Shown: one piece after another, positions 43,935-53,826 of the stretch
Numbering within the stretch: position 1 is the stretch's first letter
Layout: each line of letters opens with the position of its first letter
DNA from: Motiliproteus sp036960175
Lineage (GTDB): Bacteria; Pseudomonadota; Gammaproteobacteria; Pseudomonadales; Balneatricaceae
Reading direction: 5' to 3'
Length of the DNA stretch: 64,000 bases
NCBI GenBank assembly: GCA_036960175.1
Contig: JBALWH010000008.1
Span: forward strand, 1 to 64,000
Translations under genes and position numbers: made by a program
The notes under the pieces: model-generated
Database searches by the model: none
Seen by the model: only the letters and a program-made list of their open reading frames with translations
Told to the model about the DNA's origin: nothing

Positions 43935-44717
43935 TTACACCTCTCCTGCGCGCATTTTAGCCAAGAAGGGCGCGTAACCGTTCTCGCTCAGCCAGAACTG
44001 CACCAGATTAGTCACACCCTTAGAGGTCAGAGACGCACCTGCCAGGCCATCGACCTGATGAGCGGCGTCTTTGTTGGCCGGATCAACCGTACCCTTGATC
44101 AGCTTGATGGCGGCGTTGGTGGCATCAGATCCGTAAATCTGCTTACCTTTCCACAGCGCTTTCCAGCGAGGGTTGTCGACTTCACCGCCCAGTCCGGGAG
44201 TTTCGGCGTGCTCGTAGAAGCCCAGACCGACGACAGTATTGAGATCACCTTCCAGGGCCATAAAGCCATAGAGGGTAGACCACAGTCCCTTGCCGTGAAT
44301 CGGCAGGATCAGCGTCTCAAGCTTGTCGCCCTTCTTGACCATATAGATGGTCTTAAAGCGAGCATGCTGCTTGATACCAGCCAGATCCTGATCTGCACTC
44401 AACTTGACGGCCTGTGCAGGATCCTTAGCAGCCTTACGCTCGTCGTAAGTAGCAGGATCTACATCGTTGGCCCAAGTGCCGGTTTTCATATCGATGACCT
44501 TGACGGTAACATTCGCATCGAACAACTCGTCAACAGACTTGCTCGCATCGCGGATATTAGCCGCAGCCAAGATATTGATTTTCTTATCCAGGGCCTTGTT
44601 GGCCAGCTGAATAGGCTTAAGGCCCACCGCTGCAGCCGATACAAACACTGCGCAAACCACACACAGAGAGATCGTCACGATCAGCGTTTTGGAGATGGAA
44701 TCGTTATTAGCAGACAT
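43935..44717 (-). CDS. nqrC: Na+-NQR subunit C (covalent FMN)
   Basis: A 260-residue subunit with one TM helix (KTLIVTISLCVVCAVFVSAA) and a periplasmic FMN-binding domain. The flavinylation motif reads QVDGLAGASLTSKGV, with Ser229 at the place where characterised NqrC has Thr in S(T)GAT. The ATG at 44717 lies 11 nt inside nqrB with GGAGG upstream; the open frame to 44756 adds 13 residues without family character. NqrC passes electrons from the 2Fe-2S centre to NqrB. Confidence 0.96.
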   Translation of the reverse strand: MSANNDSISKTLIVTISLCVVCAVFVSAAAVGLKPIQLANKALDKKINILAAANIRDASKSVDELFDANVTVKVIDMKTGTWANDVDPATYDERKAAKDPAQAVKLSADQDLAGIKQHARFKTIYMVKKGDKLETLILPIHGKGLWSTLYGFMALEGDLNTVVGLGFYEHAETPGLGGEVDNPRWKALWKGKQIYGSDATNAAIKLIKGTVDPANKDAAHQVDGLAGASLTSKGVTNLVQFWLSENGYAPFLAKMRAGEV

Positions 44718-45915
44718 TACGCATCTTCCTCCGCTTGATGTTGCCCTGCACCACAAAGAAGTCGATCAGTGGTGCGAACAGGTTGGCAAACAGGATGGCC
44801 AGCATCATGCCTTCAGGGAAGGCCGGGTTGACCACACGAATCAGCACCACCATGATGCCGACCAGAGCACCAAACCAGTATTTACCGGTATTGGTCATGG
44901 ACGCAGACACCGGGTCGGTGGCCATAAACATCATGCCAAAGGCAAATCCACCTAGCACAAGGTGCCACGTGAACGACATTGCGAACATCGGGTTAGTATC
45001 GGAGCCGATCAGGTTGAACAGCAACGTCATAGCCACCATGCCACCGAAAACACCGGCAACAATGCGCCATGCGGCGATCTTGAAGAACACCAGCAGCCCG
45101 CCACCGATCAAGATAGCTAGAGTGCTTACTTCACCCACGGAGCCTGGGATATTCCCCAGGAAGGCGTCCATCCAGGTGATGTTGTTAGCCAGAATCTCTG
45201 CTACGCCGCCGTTTGCCGCCATGCTCAGAGGAGTTGCGCCGGCGAAACCGTCAACAGCAGTCCAAACCGCGTCACCAGAAAGCTGCGCCGGATAAGCGAA
45301 GAACAGGAAGGCACGACCAGCTAGAGCCGGGTTGACGAAGTTCTTGCCGGTACCGCCAAATACTTCCTTGGCGATAACCACACCGAAGCTGATACCTAGA
45401 GCCACTTCCCAAAGAGGAACGGTCGGAGGCAGAATCAGAGCGAACAAGATGGACGTCACGAAGAAACCTTCGTTGACCTCGTGGCCCCGTTTCATGGCGA
45501 ACAACACTTCCCAGAAACCACCAACGACAAAGGTAACCAAATAGACAGGTAACCAGTAGACCGCACCGTAGATCATGTTATCCCAGACGCTGCTGGAATC
45601 GTGACCTGCGAAGGAATCGATAATCGCACCGCGCCAGCCTTCGACTTCGGCCAGACCCATCGCTGCCATCGCCTCGTTAGCCTGGAAGCCGAGGTTGTAC
45701 ATACCGGCGAAAACCGCCGGGAAGGTACAGGCCCAAACGAGAATCATCATCCGCTTCAGGTCAATCATATCGCGCACGTGAGATGCGGTTTTGGTGACAT
45801 GACCTGGGGTATAGAAAATAGTATCCGCCGCTTCATAAAGGGCGTACCAGTTTTCATATTTGCCGCCTTTATGGAAATGCGGCTCCATCTTGTCGAGAAT
45901 ATTACGAATACTCAT
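44707..45915 (-). CDS. nqrB: Na+-NQR subunit B (Na+ channel, FMN and riboflavin)
   Basis: A 402-residue membrane protein with ten or so helices. The covalent FMN motif VDGFAGATPLS has Thr228 in the usual place. GTGKNFVNPALAGRAFLFFAYP is another family block. It holds the ubiquinone site and the Na+ path. It starts 2 bp after nqrA and overlaps nqrC by 11 nt. Confidence 0.97.
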   Translation of the reverse strand: MSIRNILDKMEPHFHKGGKYENWYALYEAADTIFYTPGHVTKTASHVRDMIDLKRMMILVWACTFPAVFAGMYNLGFQANEAMAAMGLAEVEGWRGAIIDSFAGHDSSSVWDNMIYGAVYWLPVYLVTFVVGGFWEVLFAMKRGHEVNEGFFVTSILFALILPPTVPLWEVALGISFGVVIAKEVFGGTGKNFVNPALAGRAFLFFAYPAQLSGDAVWTAVDGFAGATPLSMAANGGVAEILANNITWMDAFLGNIPGSVGEVSTLAILIGGGLLVFFKIAAWRIVAGVFGGMVAMTLLFNLIGSDTNPMFAMSFTWHLVLGGFAFGMMFMATDPVSASMTNTGKYWFGALVGIMVVLIRVVNPAFPEGMMLAILFANLFAPLIDFFVVQGNIKRRKMRNVC

Positions 45916-45917
45916 TA

Positions 45918-47252
45918 TCAGCCCTCTTTCTCGATCTGTGTCAGATTGTCACGAAGGATCGGACCGTACTCATACTTACCAGGGCAAGCATAGGTGCACA
46001 GAGCCAAGTCTTCTTCGTCCAATTCCAGACAACCAAGGGCGATAGCCGCATCCATATCACTACAAATCAGCGCGCGCAGCAGCTGAGTTGGTAGGATATC
46101 CAGAGGCATAATCGTTTCAAACTGACCTACAGGAACCATGGCACGCGCGGAGCCATTGGTTGTCGTAGTGAAGTTAAACAGTTTGCTGCTACTTAGTCGG
46201 CCAGTAACGATATTAAGCAGTGAGAACTTTTCAGAACCCGGCGCAATCCAACCCAAGAATTCACGCTCGCGACCTTCCAGCAAAACGCTGATCTGAGTAG
46301 CGTAGCGAGACACATAAGCAAGAGGACCTTCTGCTTTGCCGCCGTTGAATACAGAACCAGAAATAACACGGTTGTCTGCACTTTTAACCAAACCGGCAAC
46401 CAGGTCATCGGTATTGGCACCCAAGCGGGTGCGGATCAACTGGGGCTCAGGAACTTGAGGACCGGCCAATGCAACAACACGCTCAGTCCACAACACACCT
46501 GTGGTGAACAACTTACCGACTGCAATTACGTCCTGATAACCGATATACCAAGCAGTTTTGCTTTCGCTGACTGGATCCAGGAAGTGTATGTGCGTACCTA
46601 CGTTGCCAGCAGGATGAGGGCCATCGAACTCTTCTACCTTGGCAGCAGAAGCAGTAGGAATATTGGCACCAGCAGCCTTACAAACAAAGGTTTGCCCGGC
46701 AAGCTTGGATAAGATCTCAACGCCTTGCTGAAATGCTTCTGTTTGCTCTGCAATAATCACTACAGGGTCAGCAGCCAATGGGTTGGTATCCATCGCCGTG
46801 ATAAACACGGAGCTTGGAGTACTTTCTGGCGCGGGCACTTTAGAGAACGGGCGAGTACGTAAGGCGGTCCAAAGACCGGATTCGACCAGGTTTTCGACAA
46901 CCTGTTCACGAGTCAGCTGACTCAGCTTATCAATTTCATATTTGGCAAACTCTACAGCTTCGTCACCATCAACTTCGATAACAACAGACTGTAGGGCACG
47001 TTTTTCACCACGGTTAATTTCTGCAACAACACCAGCAGCTGGCGCCGTATACTTAACACCTGGCGTCTTCTTATCGGAAAAAATCACCTGGCCGAGCTTC
47101 ACACGATCACCGACACGGATAGACATTGTGGGTTTCATCCCAACATAGTCAGCTCCGATCACAGCAACCTTGCGCACTTCAGAGCCATCTACGATGGTCT
47201 GACGTGGTGCACCGGCTATAGGTAGATCCAGACCTTTATTGATCTTGACCAT
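45918..47252 (-). CDS. nqrA: Na+-NQR subunit A
   Basis: A 444-residue peripheral subunit beginning MVKINKGLDLPIAGAP, the standard NqrA start. Later blocks are GRVKLGQVIFSDKKTPGV-like GDRVKLGQVIFSDKKTPG, FTALRTRPFSKVP-like WTALRTRPFSKVP and ERFLGWIAPG-like EREFLGWIAPGSEKFS. The ATG at 47252 is preferred to the GTG three codons earlier because of the conserved start. It is the first gene of the operon nqrABCDEF-apbE-nqrM. Confidence 0.96.
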   Translation of the reverse strand: MVKINKGLDLPIAGAPRQTIVDGSEVRKVAVIGADYVGMKPTMSIRVGDRVKLGQVIFSDKKTPGVKYTAPAAGVVAEINRGEKRALQSVVIEVDGDEAVEFAKYEIDKLSQLTREQVVENLVESGLWTALRTRPFSKVPAPESTPSSVFITAMDTNPLAADPVVIIAEQTEAFQQGVEILSKLAGQTFVCKAAGANIPTASAAKVEEFDGPHPAGNVGTHIHFLDPVSESKTAWYIGYQDVIAVGKLFTTGVLWTERVVALAGPQVPEPQLIRTRLGANTDDLVAGLVKSADNRVISGSVFNGGKAEGPLAYVSRYATQISVLLEGREREFLGWIAPGSEKFSLLNIVTGRLSSSKLFNFTTTTNGSARAMVPVGQFETIMPLDILPTQLLRALICSDMDAAIALGCLELDEEDLALCTYACPGKYEYGPILRDNLTQIEKEG

Positions 47253-47303
47253 ACGCCTCACCCAATCACGAATAACTTACTTTCTGGGCGCCCGAAGGTA
47301 AAA

Positions 47304-47331
47304 ATTATCGCCTAGCAATAATTTTGTACAA
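47304..47331 (-). promoter_or_regulatory. Candidate nqr operon promoter within an inverted repeat
   Basis: On the minus strand GATAAT (47309-47304) is a good -10, 16 bp after a poor -35 TTGTAC (47331-47326). AAAATTAT (47301-47308) and ATAATTTT (47318-47325) form an inverted repeat with a 9-bp gap over the -10, which may be an operator. Confidence 0.4.
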
Positions 47332-47462
47332 AAACCAACCGACTGCCCGCTTAAAAAATCCGCATAATTATAAAGATTTGAAGGAATTATTACCATAAGA
47401 CTAATGAGGAATATCAGTACAGTTTTAGACTTTATCCTGATATTTGGCATTTATTCGAGCAC

Positions 47463-47490
47463 AAAAAAAAGCCGCTGGATTCAGCGGCTT
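47463..47490 (-). terminator. Rho-independent terminator after the GAPDH gene
   Basis: On the minus strand AAGCCGCTG, loop AATC, CAGCGGCTT, followed by eight T residues. It lies 20 bp beyond the GAPDH stop and separates that gene from the nqr operon. Confidence 0.92.
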
Positions 47491-47509
47491 CTTAAAATGA
47501 CAAAAGACA

Positions 47510-48940
47510 TCACCCTTCGATAGGGTATGCATTCAAGGTTGAATTGGTAACCTGCTGCAGTAAACGAATCACCTGACAGCTGTAACCGAACTCATTGTCA
47601 TACCATACGTAAACAACACAAGAATCACCATTAACGATGGTCGCCAGACCGTCAACAATACCCGCCGCACGAGAGCCCACAAAGTCAGAAGACACCGCTT
47701 CAGGAGAATCACTATAGTCGATCTGCTTTTGCAGCTCAGAATGCAACGCTGAATTACGCAGGTAATTGTTCAACTCTTCCTTGGATGTTTCTTTTTCCAA
47801 GTTTAGATTCAAAATCGCCATGGAAACATTAGGCGTCGGAACCCGGATTGAGTTACCCGTTAGCTTACCTTCCATCTCTGGCATAGCCTTAGAAACAGCT
47901 TTAGCAGCACCCGTTTCAGTCAATACCATATTCAAACCGGCAGCACGGCCGCGGCGATCACCACTATGATAGTTATCAATCAGGTTTTGATCATTAGTGT
48001 AAGCATGAACAGTCTCAACGTGACCATTCTTAACACCGTATTCGTCGTGCAGCTTCCTAAGCACAGGGGTAATCGCGTTAGTGGTACAGGATGCCGCTGA
48101 GAGAATAATGTCCTCAGCTGTAATATCCTTGTTATTAACACCCATAACGATGTTCTTAACACCCTTACCTGGAGCCGTCAGCAGCACACGAGAAACACCA
48201 TTAGCGCGCAAGTGCAGAGACAGGCCATCGTGATCACGCCACTTACCGGTGTTATCAACCACAACCGCATTGCTAATACCGTATTGGGTGTAATCGATGG
48301 TATCAGGCGAATCAGCATAGATAACTTTGATCTGATTACCGTTAGCGATCAAACAGTTGTTCTCTTTATCAACCGCAATAGTACCCAGGAAGGAGCCATG
48401 CACTGAGTCACGACGCAATAGGCTAGCACGCTTCTCCAAGTCACTATCTTTACCACGAACAACAATAGCGCGCAGACGCAGATTCTGACCACCACCGGTC
48501 TTTTCAATCAGCAAACGAGCCAGCAAGCGCCCGATACGACCAAAGCCGTAAAGAACAACATCAGTGGGCTCCGTCTGATCGCCATTTTTCTTGGCACCGG
48601 CCAGCTCTTCATTCAAAAACTCTTCCAGAGAGCGACCAGCACCCGCATTCTTGAATTTGATTGCCAACTTACCGATATCAACGTGAGCGCGAGCAAGATC
48701 CATTTTATCCATCGCCTCAAGCACTGGATAAGTATCGGATACCAACAGCTCCACGCCCTCGATTTGGCGAACATACTTATGGGCTTTAAGGATATTGATC
48801 ACAGAACGCTTAACAATGACCTTGCCGAATACAGAAGTTTCGACTTCAGAATCACGATACAAACGGCCAATCACAGGAATCATGGATTCAGCGACAGCTT
48901 CACGTTCTTTCCAATCAGAAAAGATGTTTTCTCGACTCAC
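47510..48940 (-). CDS. gap: Glyceraldehyde-3-phosphate dehydrogenase, long type
   Basis: A 476-residue protein with an N-terminal extension of about 130 residues before the Rossmann fold (VVLYGFGRIGRLLARLLIE). The catalytic region is ILSAASCTTNAITPVLRKLH with the nucleophilic Cys, then ETVHAYTNDQNLID and the GRAAGLNM substrate site. NAD or NADP preference cannot be read. Long GAPDHs of this sort occur beside mfd in Pseudomonas (a second gap gene). The GTG start at 48940 has GGAG 7 nt upstream. It is a single-gene unit, divergent from mfd. Confidence 0.92.
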   Translation of the reverse strand: MSRENIFSDWKEREAVAESMIPVIGRLYRDSEVETSVFGKVIVKRSVINILKAHKYVRQIEGVELLVSDTYPVLEAMDKMDLARAHVDIGKLAIKFKNAGAGRSLEEFLNEELAGAKKNGDQTEPTDVVLYGFGRIGRLLARLLIEKTGGGQNLRLRAIVVRGKDSDLEKRASLLRRDSVHGSFLGTIAVDKENNCLIANGNQIKVIYADSPDTIDYTQYGISNAVVVDNTGKWRDHDGLSLHLRANGVSRVLLTAPGKGVKNIVMGVNNKDITAEDIILSAASCTTNAITPVLRKLHDEYGVKNGHVETVHAYTNDQNLIDNYHSGDRRGRAAGLNMVLTETGAAKAVSKAMPEMEGKLTGNSIRVPTPNVSMAILNLNLEKETSKEELNNYLRNSALHSELQKQIDYSDSPEAVSSDFVGSRAAGIVDGLATIVNGDSCVVYVWYDNEFGYSCQVIRLLQQVTNSTLNAYPIEG

Positions 48941-48982
48941 AGGGCCACTCCAATATCGTCAGCGATAGAAATTCGAGGGCGT

Positions 48983-49011
48983 ATTATGCTCTTTTGGCCA
49001 ATTCGGGGCAA
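48983..49011 (-). promoter_or_regulatory. Putative sigma-70 promoter of gap
   Basis: On the minus strand TTGCCC (49011-49006), 17 bp, CATAAT (48988-48983). The leader to the GTG at 48940 would be about 36 nt. Confidence 0.6.
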
Positions 49012-49146
49012 TGACAAAAACCTATACTTTGGGTGCACTGCAAAAGACCCCCAAAACACCCCTAACCGCACCCTACGGACCAGCTCTCGGAAACTCCGCC
49101 AGCCGATAGCCAGCACAGGGCAAATAAAACCTATATGACTCATTAC

Positions 49147-49174
49147 TTGCTAATAAAGAGGCAACAGCTACAAT
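49147..49174 (+). promoter_or_regulatory. Putative sigma-70 promoter of mfd
   Basis: TTGCTA (49147-49152), 16 bp, TACAAT (49169-49174). Transcription would begin near 49181 and leave about 33 nt before the ATG at 49214. Confidence 0.6.
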
Positions 49175-49213
49175 TCGCCCCTTCCAGCCATTTTTAAGAA
49201 GCCCTCTTTTTAC

Positions 49214-52200
49214 ATGCTTAGTGTTTTAACTAATATTCCATCCCTCGTTGCCAATAATGATCGCTATATCGGCAACTTAAAGGGCAGCGCCCGTGGCCTG
49301 CTGATTGCCGAACAAGCCCGTCAACACCCGGGATTATCATTGGTAATCGCCCGAAATTCCGAATCAGCCTCACAACTGAAAGCGGAAATTAATTTCTACG
49401 GCCCGGATATCCAAACCCTGAGCTTCCCCGATTGGGAAACACTGCCCTACGACAACTTTTCACCTCACCAGGATATTATTTCCCAACGACTCTTCTGCCT
49501 GCATCAACTTCAACACATAACTCAGGCAATACTGATCGTCCCTGCCGCAACGCTCATGCAGCGACTGCCCCCCAGCAGCTACCTGACCGCCAATAGCCTG
49601 GTACTCAACAGTGGGCAACAGCTGAACACCGATCAGATGCGTAACAGCTTAGTGGAAGCAGGCTACCATGCTGTCGATACGGTCTATGAGCATGGCGAAT
49701 TTGCTATTCGGGGATCAATCCTGGATATCTTCCCCATGGGCAGTGAGCAACCCTATCGTATCGACCTGTTCGATGATGAAATCGACACCCTGCGCACCTT
49801 TGACGCTGAATCCCAGCGCTCTATTGAACAAGTGGACTCCATCCGCCTGCTTCCTGCGAAGGAATTCCCTCTTAACAAGACCGCTATTACCCACTTTCGT
49901 CAACAGTGGCGAGAACGTTTCGACGTAGACCCCAGGCACTGCCCGACCTACCAAGATATCGGCAACGGCATTGCGCCTCCAGGCATCGAGTACTACCTGC
50001 CACTGTTCTTTGAAGAAACCTGCTCGATACAAGATTACCTGCCCGCTAGCACCCAGCTTTTTGTTGATACAGGGTTAGAGTCAGCCTGCCAAGATTTCTG
50101 GCAAGAAATTAACAGCCGCCACGAAAGCCGCAACTACGATATTGAACGACCGATTCTTGCACCGCACCAAGCGTTCCATGAAGTTAACCAGGTCTTTTCC
50201 AAGCTGAAAAGTTTCCCCCGTACCATCCTTAGTGCCGACAGCGTAAAGAGCAATACCAACCTGGCGATAGAAACACCGCCCGAACTACCCGTTAAAGCCA
50301 AAGCCGACAACCCCTTGCAAGCGCTACAAACCAAGATTCAAAGCAATAATGGGAAGCTACTCTTTTGCACCGAATCTGCTGGCCGCCGAGAAGCGCTACT
50401 GGAACTGCTGGCCCGAATCAACGTGACCCCCATCGTTGTCGACAGCTGGAAAGATTTCCTAGCGGGCAACGACTCGATTGCCATTATCGTCTCCCCTATC
50501 GAACAAGGTCTTAGCCTGCCAACGCCCGCTATCGAACTGATCACCGAATCTCAGCTTTTCGGGCAACGGGTATTACAACGTCGCCGGCGTCGTAGCGAAC
50601 AGGACAACAGCGACCTTATATTCCGCAATCTGACTGAATTACAGCCCAATGCTCCGGTTGTGCACGAACAACACGGTGTCGGCCGCTACTTGGGGTTACA
50701 AACATTAGAGCTGGACGGACAGCAGAACGAATTTCTGACCCTGGAATATGCCGACGCGGCCAAGCTTTACGTACCGGTATCAGCCTTACATTTAATTTCG
50801 CGCTACTCTGGAGCCAGTGATTCCCTGGCTCCACTGCACAAACTGGGCAGTGAACAATGGGGTAAAGCCAAGCGCAAAGCCATCGAGAAAATTCGTGATA
50901 CGGCAGCCGAACTACTGGACATCTATGCTCGCAGGGCTGCCCGTGTCGGACGCAAGTTTCAGTGCCCCGATGAGCAATATGAAAGCTTCGCTGCCGGTTT
51001 TCCGTTCGAGGAGACCCCTGATCAAGAACAGGCAATTCTGGCTGTTATCAAAGACCTCATGGCTACAACGCCCATGGATAGATTGGTCTGCGGTGATGTT
51101 GGTTTCGGCAAAACGGAAGTGGCCCTGCGCGCTGCATTCCTTGCAGTACAAAGCGGCCATCAGGTAGTGATTCTGGCGCCGACAACGCTATTGGCCCAAC
51201 AACATTTCCAAACATTCCAGGACCGCTTTGCCGACTGGCCGATCAACATTCAGGTTATGTCTCGTTTCCGCTCCGCCAAAGAGCAAAAAATCACCGCCCA
51301 AGGGCTGGCAGAAGGCCAGGTAGATATCGTCATCGGCACCCACAAACTAATACGGGGAGATCTCAAATTTAAATCCCTGGGGTTGCTAATCATCGACGAA
51401 GAACATCGGTTCGGCGTACAACAAAAAGAACGCCTAAAATCATTGCGCACAGACGTCGATATCCTCACCCTGACCGCTACCCCGATTCCTCGCACCCTGA
51501 ATATGTCGATGGCGGGAATACGAGACTTATCCATCATTGCCACCCCGCCAGCCAGACGTCTGTCGGTTAACACCTTTATTAGAGAAAAAGATAAAAACCT
51601 GATCAAAGAAGCGATCCTGAGAGAACTATTGCGTGGAGGTCAGATTTACTACCTGCACAACGAAGTAAAAACCATCGAGAATTTAGCCCTAGAGCTGGAA
51701 GAGTTAGTACCTGAAGCCCGCGTAGCCATTGGCCACGGACAGATGCGCGAGCGGGAACTGGAGCAGGTGATGAGCGATTTTTATCACAAACGCTTTAATC
51801 TCCTGGTCTGCACCACCATTATTGAAACCGGCATCGATATACCCAACGCCAATACCATTATTATTGAACGTGCTGATAAGTTTGGCTTGGCACAACTACA
51901 TCAATTACGGGGGCGCGTTGGCCGCTCCCACCACCAGGCTTATGCGTACCTGCTAACACCCAATGAGCGCTCTATGACCAAAGATGCGTCAAAACGGCTG
52001 TGTGCCATCGAAGCAGCTTCGGATCTGGGCGCCGGCTTCACCCTGGCCACTCACGATCTGGAAATCCGCGGCGCCGGAGAACTCCTGGGCGAAGAACAGA
52101 GCGGTCAGATGCAAGGCATTGGCTTCTCACTGTATATGGAGCTGCTTGAAGAGGCGATCCAGTCCATTAAAGAGGGCAAGACCCCTTCCATGGACAAGCC

Positions 52201-52651
52201 CCTTAACCACGGTGCAGAAATAAATCTGAGATTACCCGCGCTCATTCCAGACGGCTATCTACCCGATGTTCACAACCGCTTAATCCTGTATAAGCGTATT
52301 GCCAATGCAAAAACCAAAGAACAACTGAAAGACCTTCAAGTTGAAATGATTGATCGCTTTGGACTACTGCCAGAACCGGTGAAAAACCTTTTCCGTCTGA
52401 CCCTGCTGAAATTAAAATCCCAGAAACTGGGTATCTGTAAATTAGACGCTGGCACCCAGAGCGGCAGAATGGAGTTTGAGGCCGTAACCCGGGTCGACCC
52501 TCTCACTCTGGTTAAGCTTGTACAAAGCCAGCCAAAAAAGTATGGACTCGAGGGCGGCAACCGACTTAAATTCAACTTAGATATGCAATCCAACGAGCAG
52601 CGTTTCCAGGCCATAGAACGGCTGCTGCAACAACTGACACCGACGGAGTAG
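49214..52651 (+). CDS. mfd: Transcription-repair coupling factor Mfd
   Basis: A 1145-residue DNA translocase that removes stalled RNA polymerase and recruits UvrA. The UvrB-like N-terminal module has LSFPDWETLPYDNFSPHQDI and VDTVYEHGEFAIRGSILDIF. The RNA-polymerase interaction domain has VHEQHGVGRYLGL. The RecG-like helicase has Walker A VCGDVGFGKTEVALRAAF, the DEEH box LLIIDEEHRFGV, and motif VI region QLHQLRGRVGRSHHQAYAYL. The C-terminal TRCF domain ends at LQQLTPTE. The length is normal. The stop overlaps the ribosome site of csiV. Confidence 0.98.
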   Translation: MLSVLTNIPSLVANNDRYIGNLKGSARGLLIAEQARQHPGLSLVIARNSESASQLKAEINFYGPDIQTLSFPDWETLPYDNFSPHQDIISQRLFCLHQLQHITQAILIVPAATLMQRLPPSSYLTANSLVLNSGQQLNTDQMRNSLVEAGYHAVDTVYEHGEFAIRGSILDIFPMGSEQPYRIDLFDDEIDTLRTFDAESQRSIEQVDSIRLLPAKEFPLNKTAITHFRQQWRERFDVDPRHCPTYQDIGNGIAPPGIEYYLPLFFEETCSIQDYLPASTQLFVDTGLESACQDFWQEINSRHESRNYDIERPILAPHQAFHEVNQVFSKLKSFPRTILSADSVKSNTNLAIETPPELPVKAKADNPLQALQTKIQSNNGKLLFCTESAGRREALLELLARINVTPIVVDSWKDFLAGNDSIAIIVSPIEQGLSLPTPAIELITESQLFGQRVLQRRRRRSEQDNSDLIFRNLTELQPNAPVVHEQHGVGRYLGLQTLELDGQQNEFLTLEYADAAKLYVPVSALHLISRYSGASDSLAPLHKLGSEQWGKAKRKAIEKIRDTAAELLDIYARRAARVGRKFQCPDEQYESFAAGFPFEETPDQEQAILAVIKDLMATTPMDRLVCGDVGFGKTEVALRAAFLAVQSGHQVVILAPTTLLAQQHFQTFQDRFADWPINIQVMSRFRSAKEQKITAQGLAEGQVDIVIGTHKLIRGDLKFKSLGLLIIDEEHRFGVQQKERLKSLRTDVDILTLTATPIPRTLNMSMAGIRDLSIIATPPARRLSVNTFIREKDKNLIKEAILRELLRGGQIYYLHNEVKTIENLALELEELVPEARVAIGHGQMRERELEQVMSDFYHKRFNLLVCTTIIETGIDIPNANTIIIERADKFGLAQLHQLRGRVGRSHHQAYAYLLTPNERSMTKDASKRLCAIEAASDLGAGFTLATHDLEIRGAGELLGEEQSGQMQGIGFSLYMELLEEAIQSIKEGKTPSMDKPLNHGAEINLRLPALIPDGYLPDVHNRLILYKRIANAKTKEQLKDLQVEMIDRFGLLPEPVKNLFRLTLLKLKSQKLGICKLDAGTQSGRMEFEAVTRVDPLTLVKLVQSQPKKYGLEGGNRLKFNLDMQSNEQRFQAIERLLQQLTPTE

Positions 52652-52654
52652 CTG

Positions 52655-53605
52655 ATGGTGCGACTATTTCTACAACGACTAGTTTCGCAACGACTGTTGT
52701 CGCAACGACCACTATTACAGCTACTGGTAGCTATTACTCTGATCAGCTCGTCAACATCTTGGGCTGCTGCCAGCAACGACGCCCGCTGGTATCAGGTTGA
52801 ACTCTTTATTTTCAGCCAAAACCAAGACAATCTGAAGGCAGAAAGTTGGGACGATAAACTGCTTCCTCTGCAGCACAGCAAGGCCATCAGCCTATACGGT
52901 GAACGAGCACGAAAAGCTGGGCTAGTTTTATTAGATAGCAGCAGCCGCGCATTGCCCATTGCCAAATCTCTGATGAAACGAAGAGGCTACCAACCATTGT
53001 TTCATCAGGTATGGCAGCAACCCTTATTAGCCAAAAAACAGGCATTTCCGATAAAAATTCGCGGCGGTGAACAGTTAAACGATCACACCTTTGAGCTGGA
53101 CGGAGATATCACCCTCGATATCGCCCGCTACCTGCATCTTCGCACCAACCTTTTTTATACCCTTAAAAAACCTGCGGACTGGCAAGGCTATTTAGCTCCA
53201 GAAGAAATCAGCGAGGAAACTGCTGTCGCGGGCACGGTCTCTGAGCTACTACCAATACCACTGGATACCGAAGCGCAAACTGCGGCAATTGAATTACCCT
53301 TCATCAGCAAAGACCCAACTCTGCTAACCGTGCAGATGAAACAGGGTCGCAGAATGCGCGGGGATCAACTGCATTATCTGGATCACCCGATGTTTGGTCT
53401 ATTTATCAAACTCACCCGTATCAAAGGCCCAACCTCAGCCCATGAACGGACACCAGCGACCTCGGAGATTGCAGCAACGGTAATCCCCCCAACAGCCCAG
53501 ATTATCAGCAGCACTGCAGAAAACATCCAACCCGAGCCTGTGGCGGCCACTCCCGTACCCCTGAATTTCAACCCGGCAGCCCTATCGCCTACGGGAACCC
53601 AATAA
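52655..53605 (+). CDS. csiV: CsiV family protein
   Basis: A 316-residue periplasmic protein. A signal peptide (LLQLLVAITLISSSTSWAAA) precedes ARWYQVELFIFSQ. The late motif GRRMRGDQLHYLDHPMFGLF is the CsiV signature. CsiV is a peptidoglycan-binding outer-membrane-associated protein in Vibrio (PF10972). GGAG, part of the mfd end, lies 7 nt ahead of the ATG, so it is cotranscribed with mfd, as in Pseudomonas. A 15-bp triplet repeat encodes SQRLL-type residues in the signal region. Confidence 0.88.
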   Translation: MVRLFLQRLVSQRLLSQRPLLQLLVAITLISSSTSWAAASNDARWYQVELFIFSQNQDNLKAESWDDKLLPLQHSKAISLYGERARKAGLVLLDSSSRALPIAKSLMKRRGYQPLFHQVWQQPLLAKKQAFPIKIRGGEQLNDHTFELDGDITLDIARYLHLRTNLFYTLKKPADWQGYLAPEEISEETAVAGTVSELLPIPLDTEAQTAAIELPFISKDPTLLTVQMKQGRRMRGDQLHYLDHPMFGLFIKLTRIKGPTSAHERTPATSEIAATVIPPTAQIISSTAENIQPEPVAATPVPLNFNPAALSPTGTQ

Positions 53606-53826
53606 CAAATTCGCAGAAAAATAGATTAGTTTTTCTAACCATTTAGCTGAAAAAGAGTCGTTTGATGGTTACGGGCGGAATCAGTAAGATAGCGTTATTC
53701 CTGCTGGGCAGAGCCAAAAGCAATTAGCCATCAGATCTCTCGGGTCGTTAGCACGGCATCGAAAGGTGAATTTTGTTGCTTTTCCTCACTGCTGATTTTA
53801 TGCAGCTTGTTATCCAGCCTGAAGTT

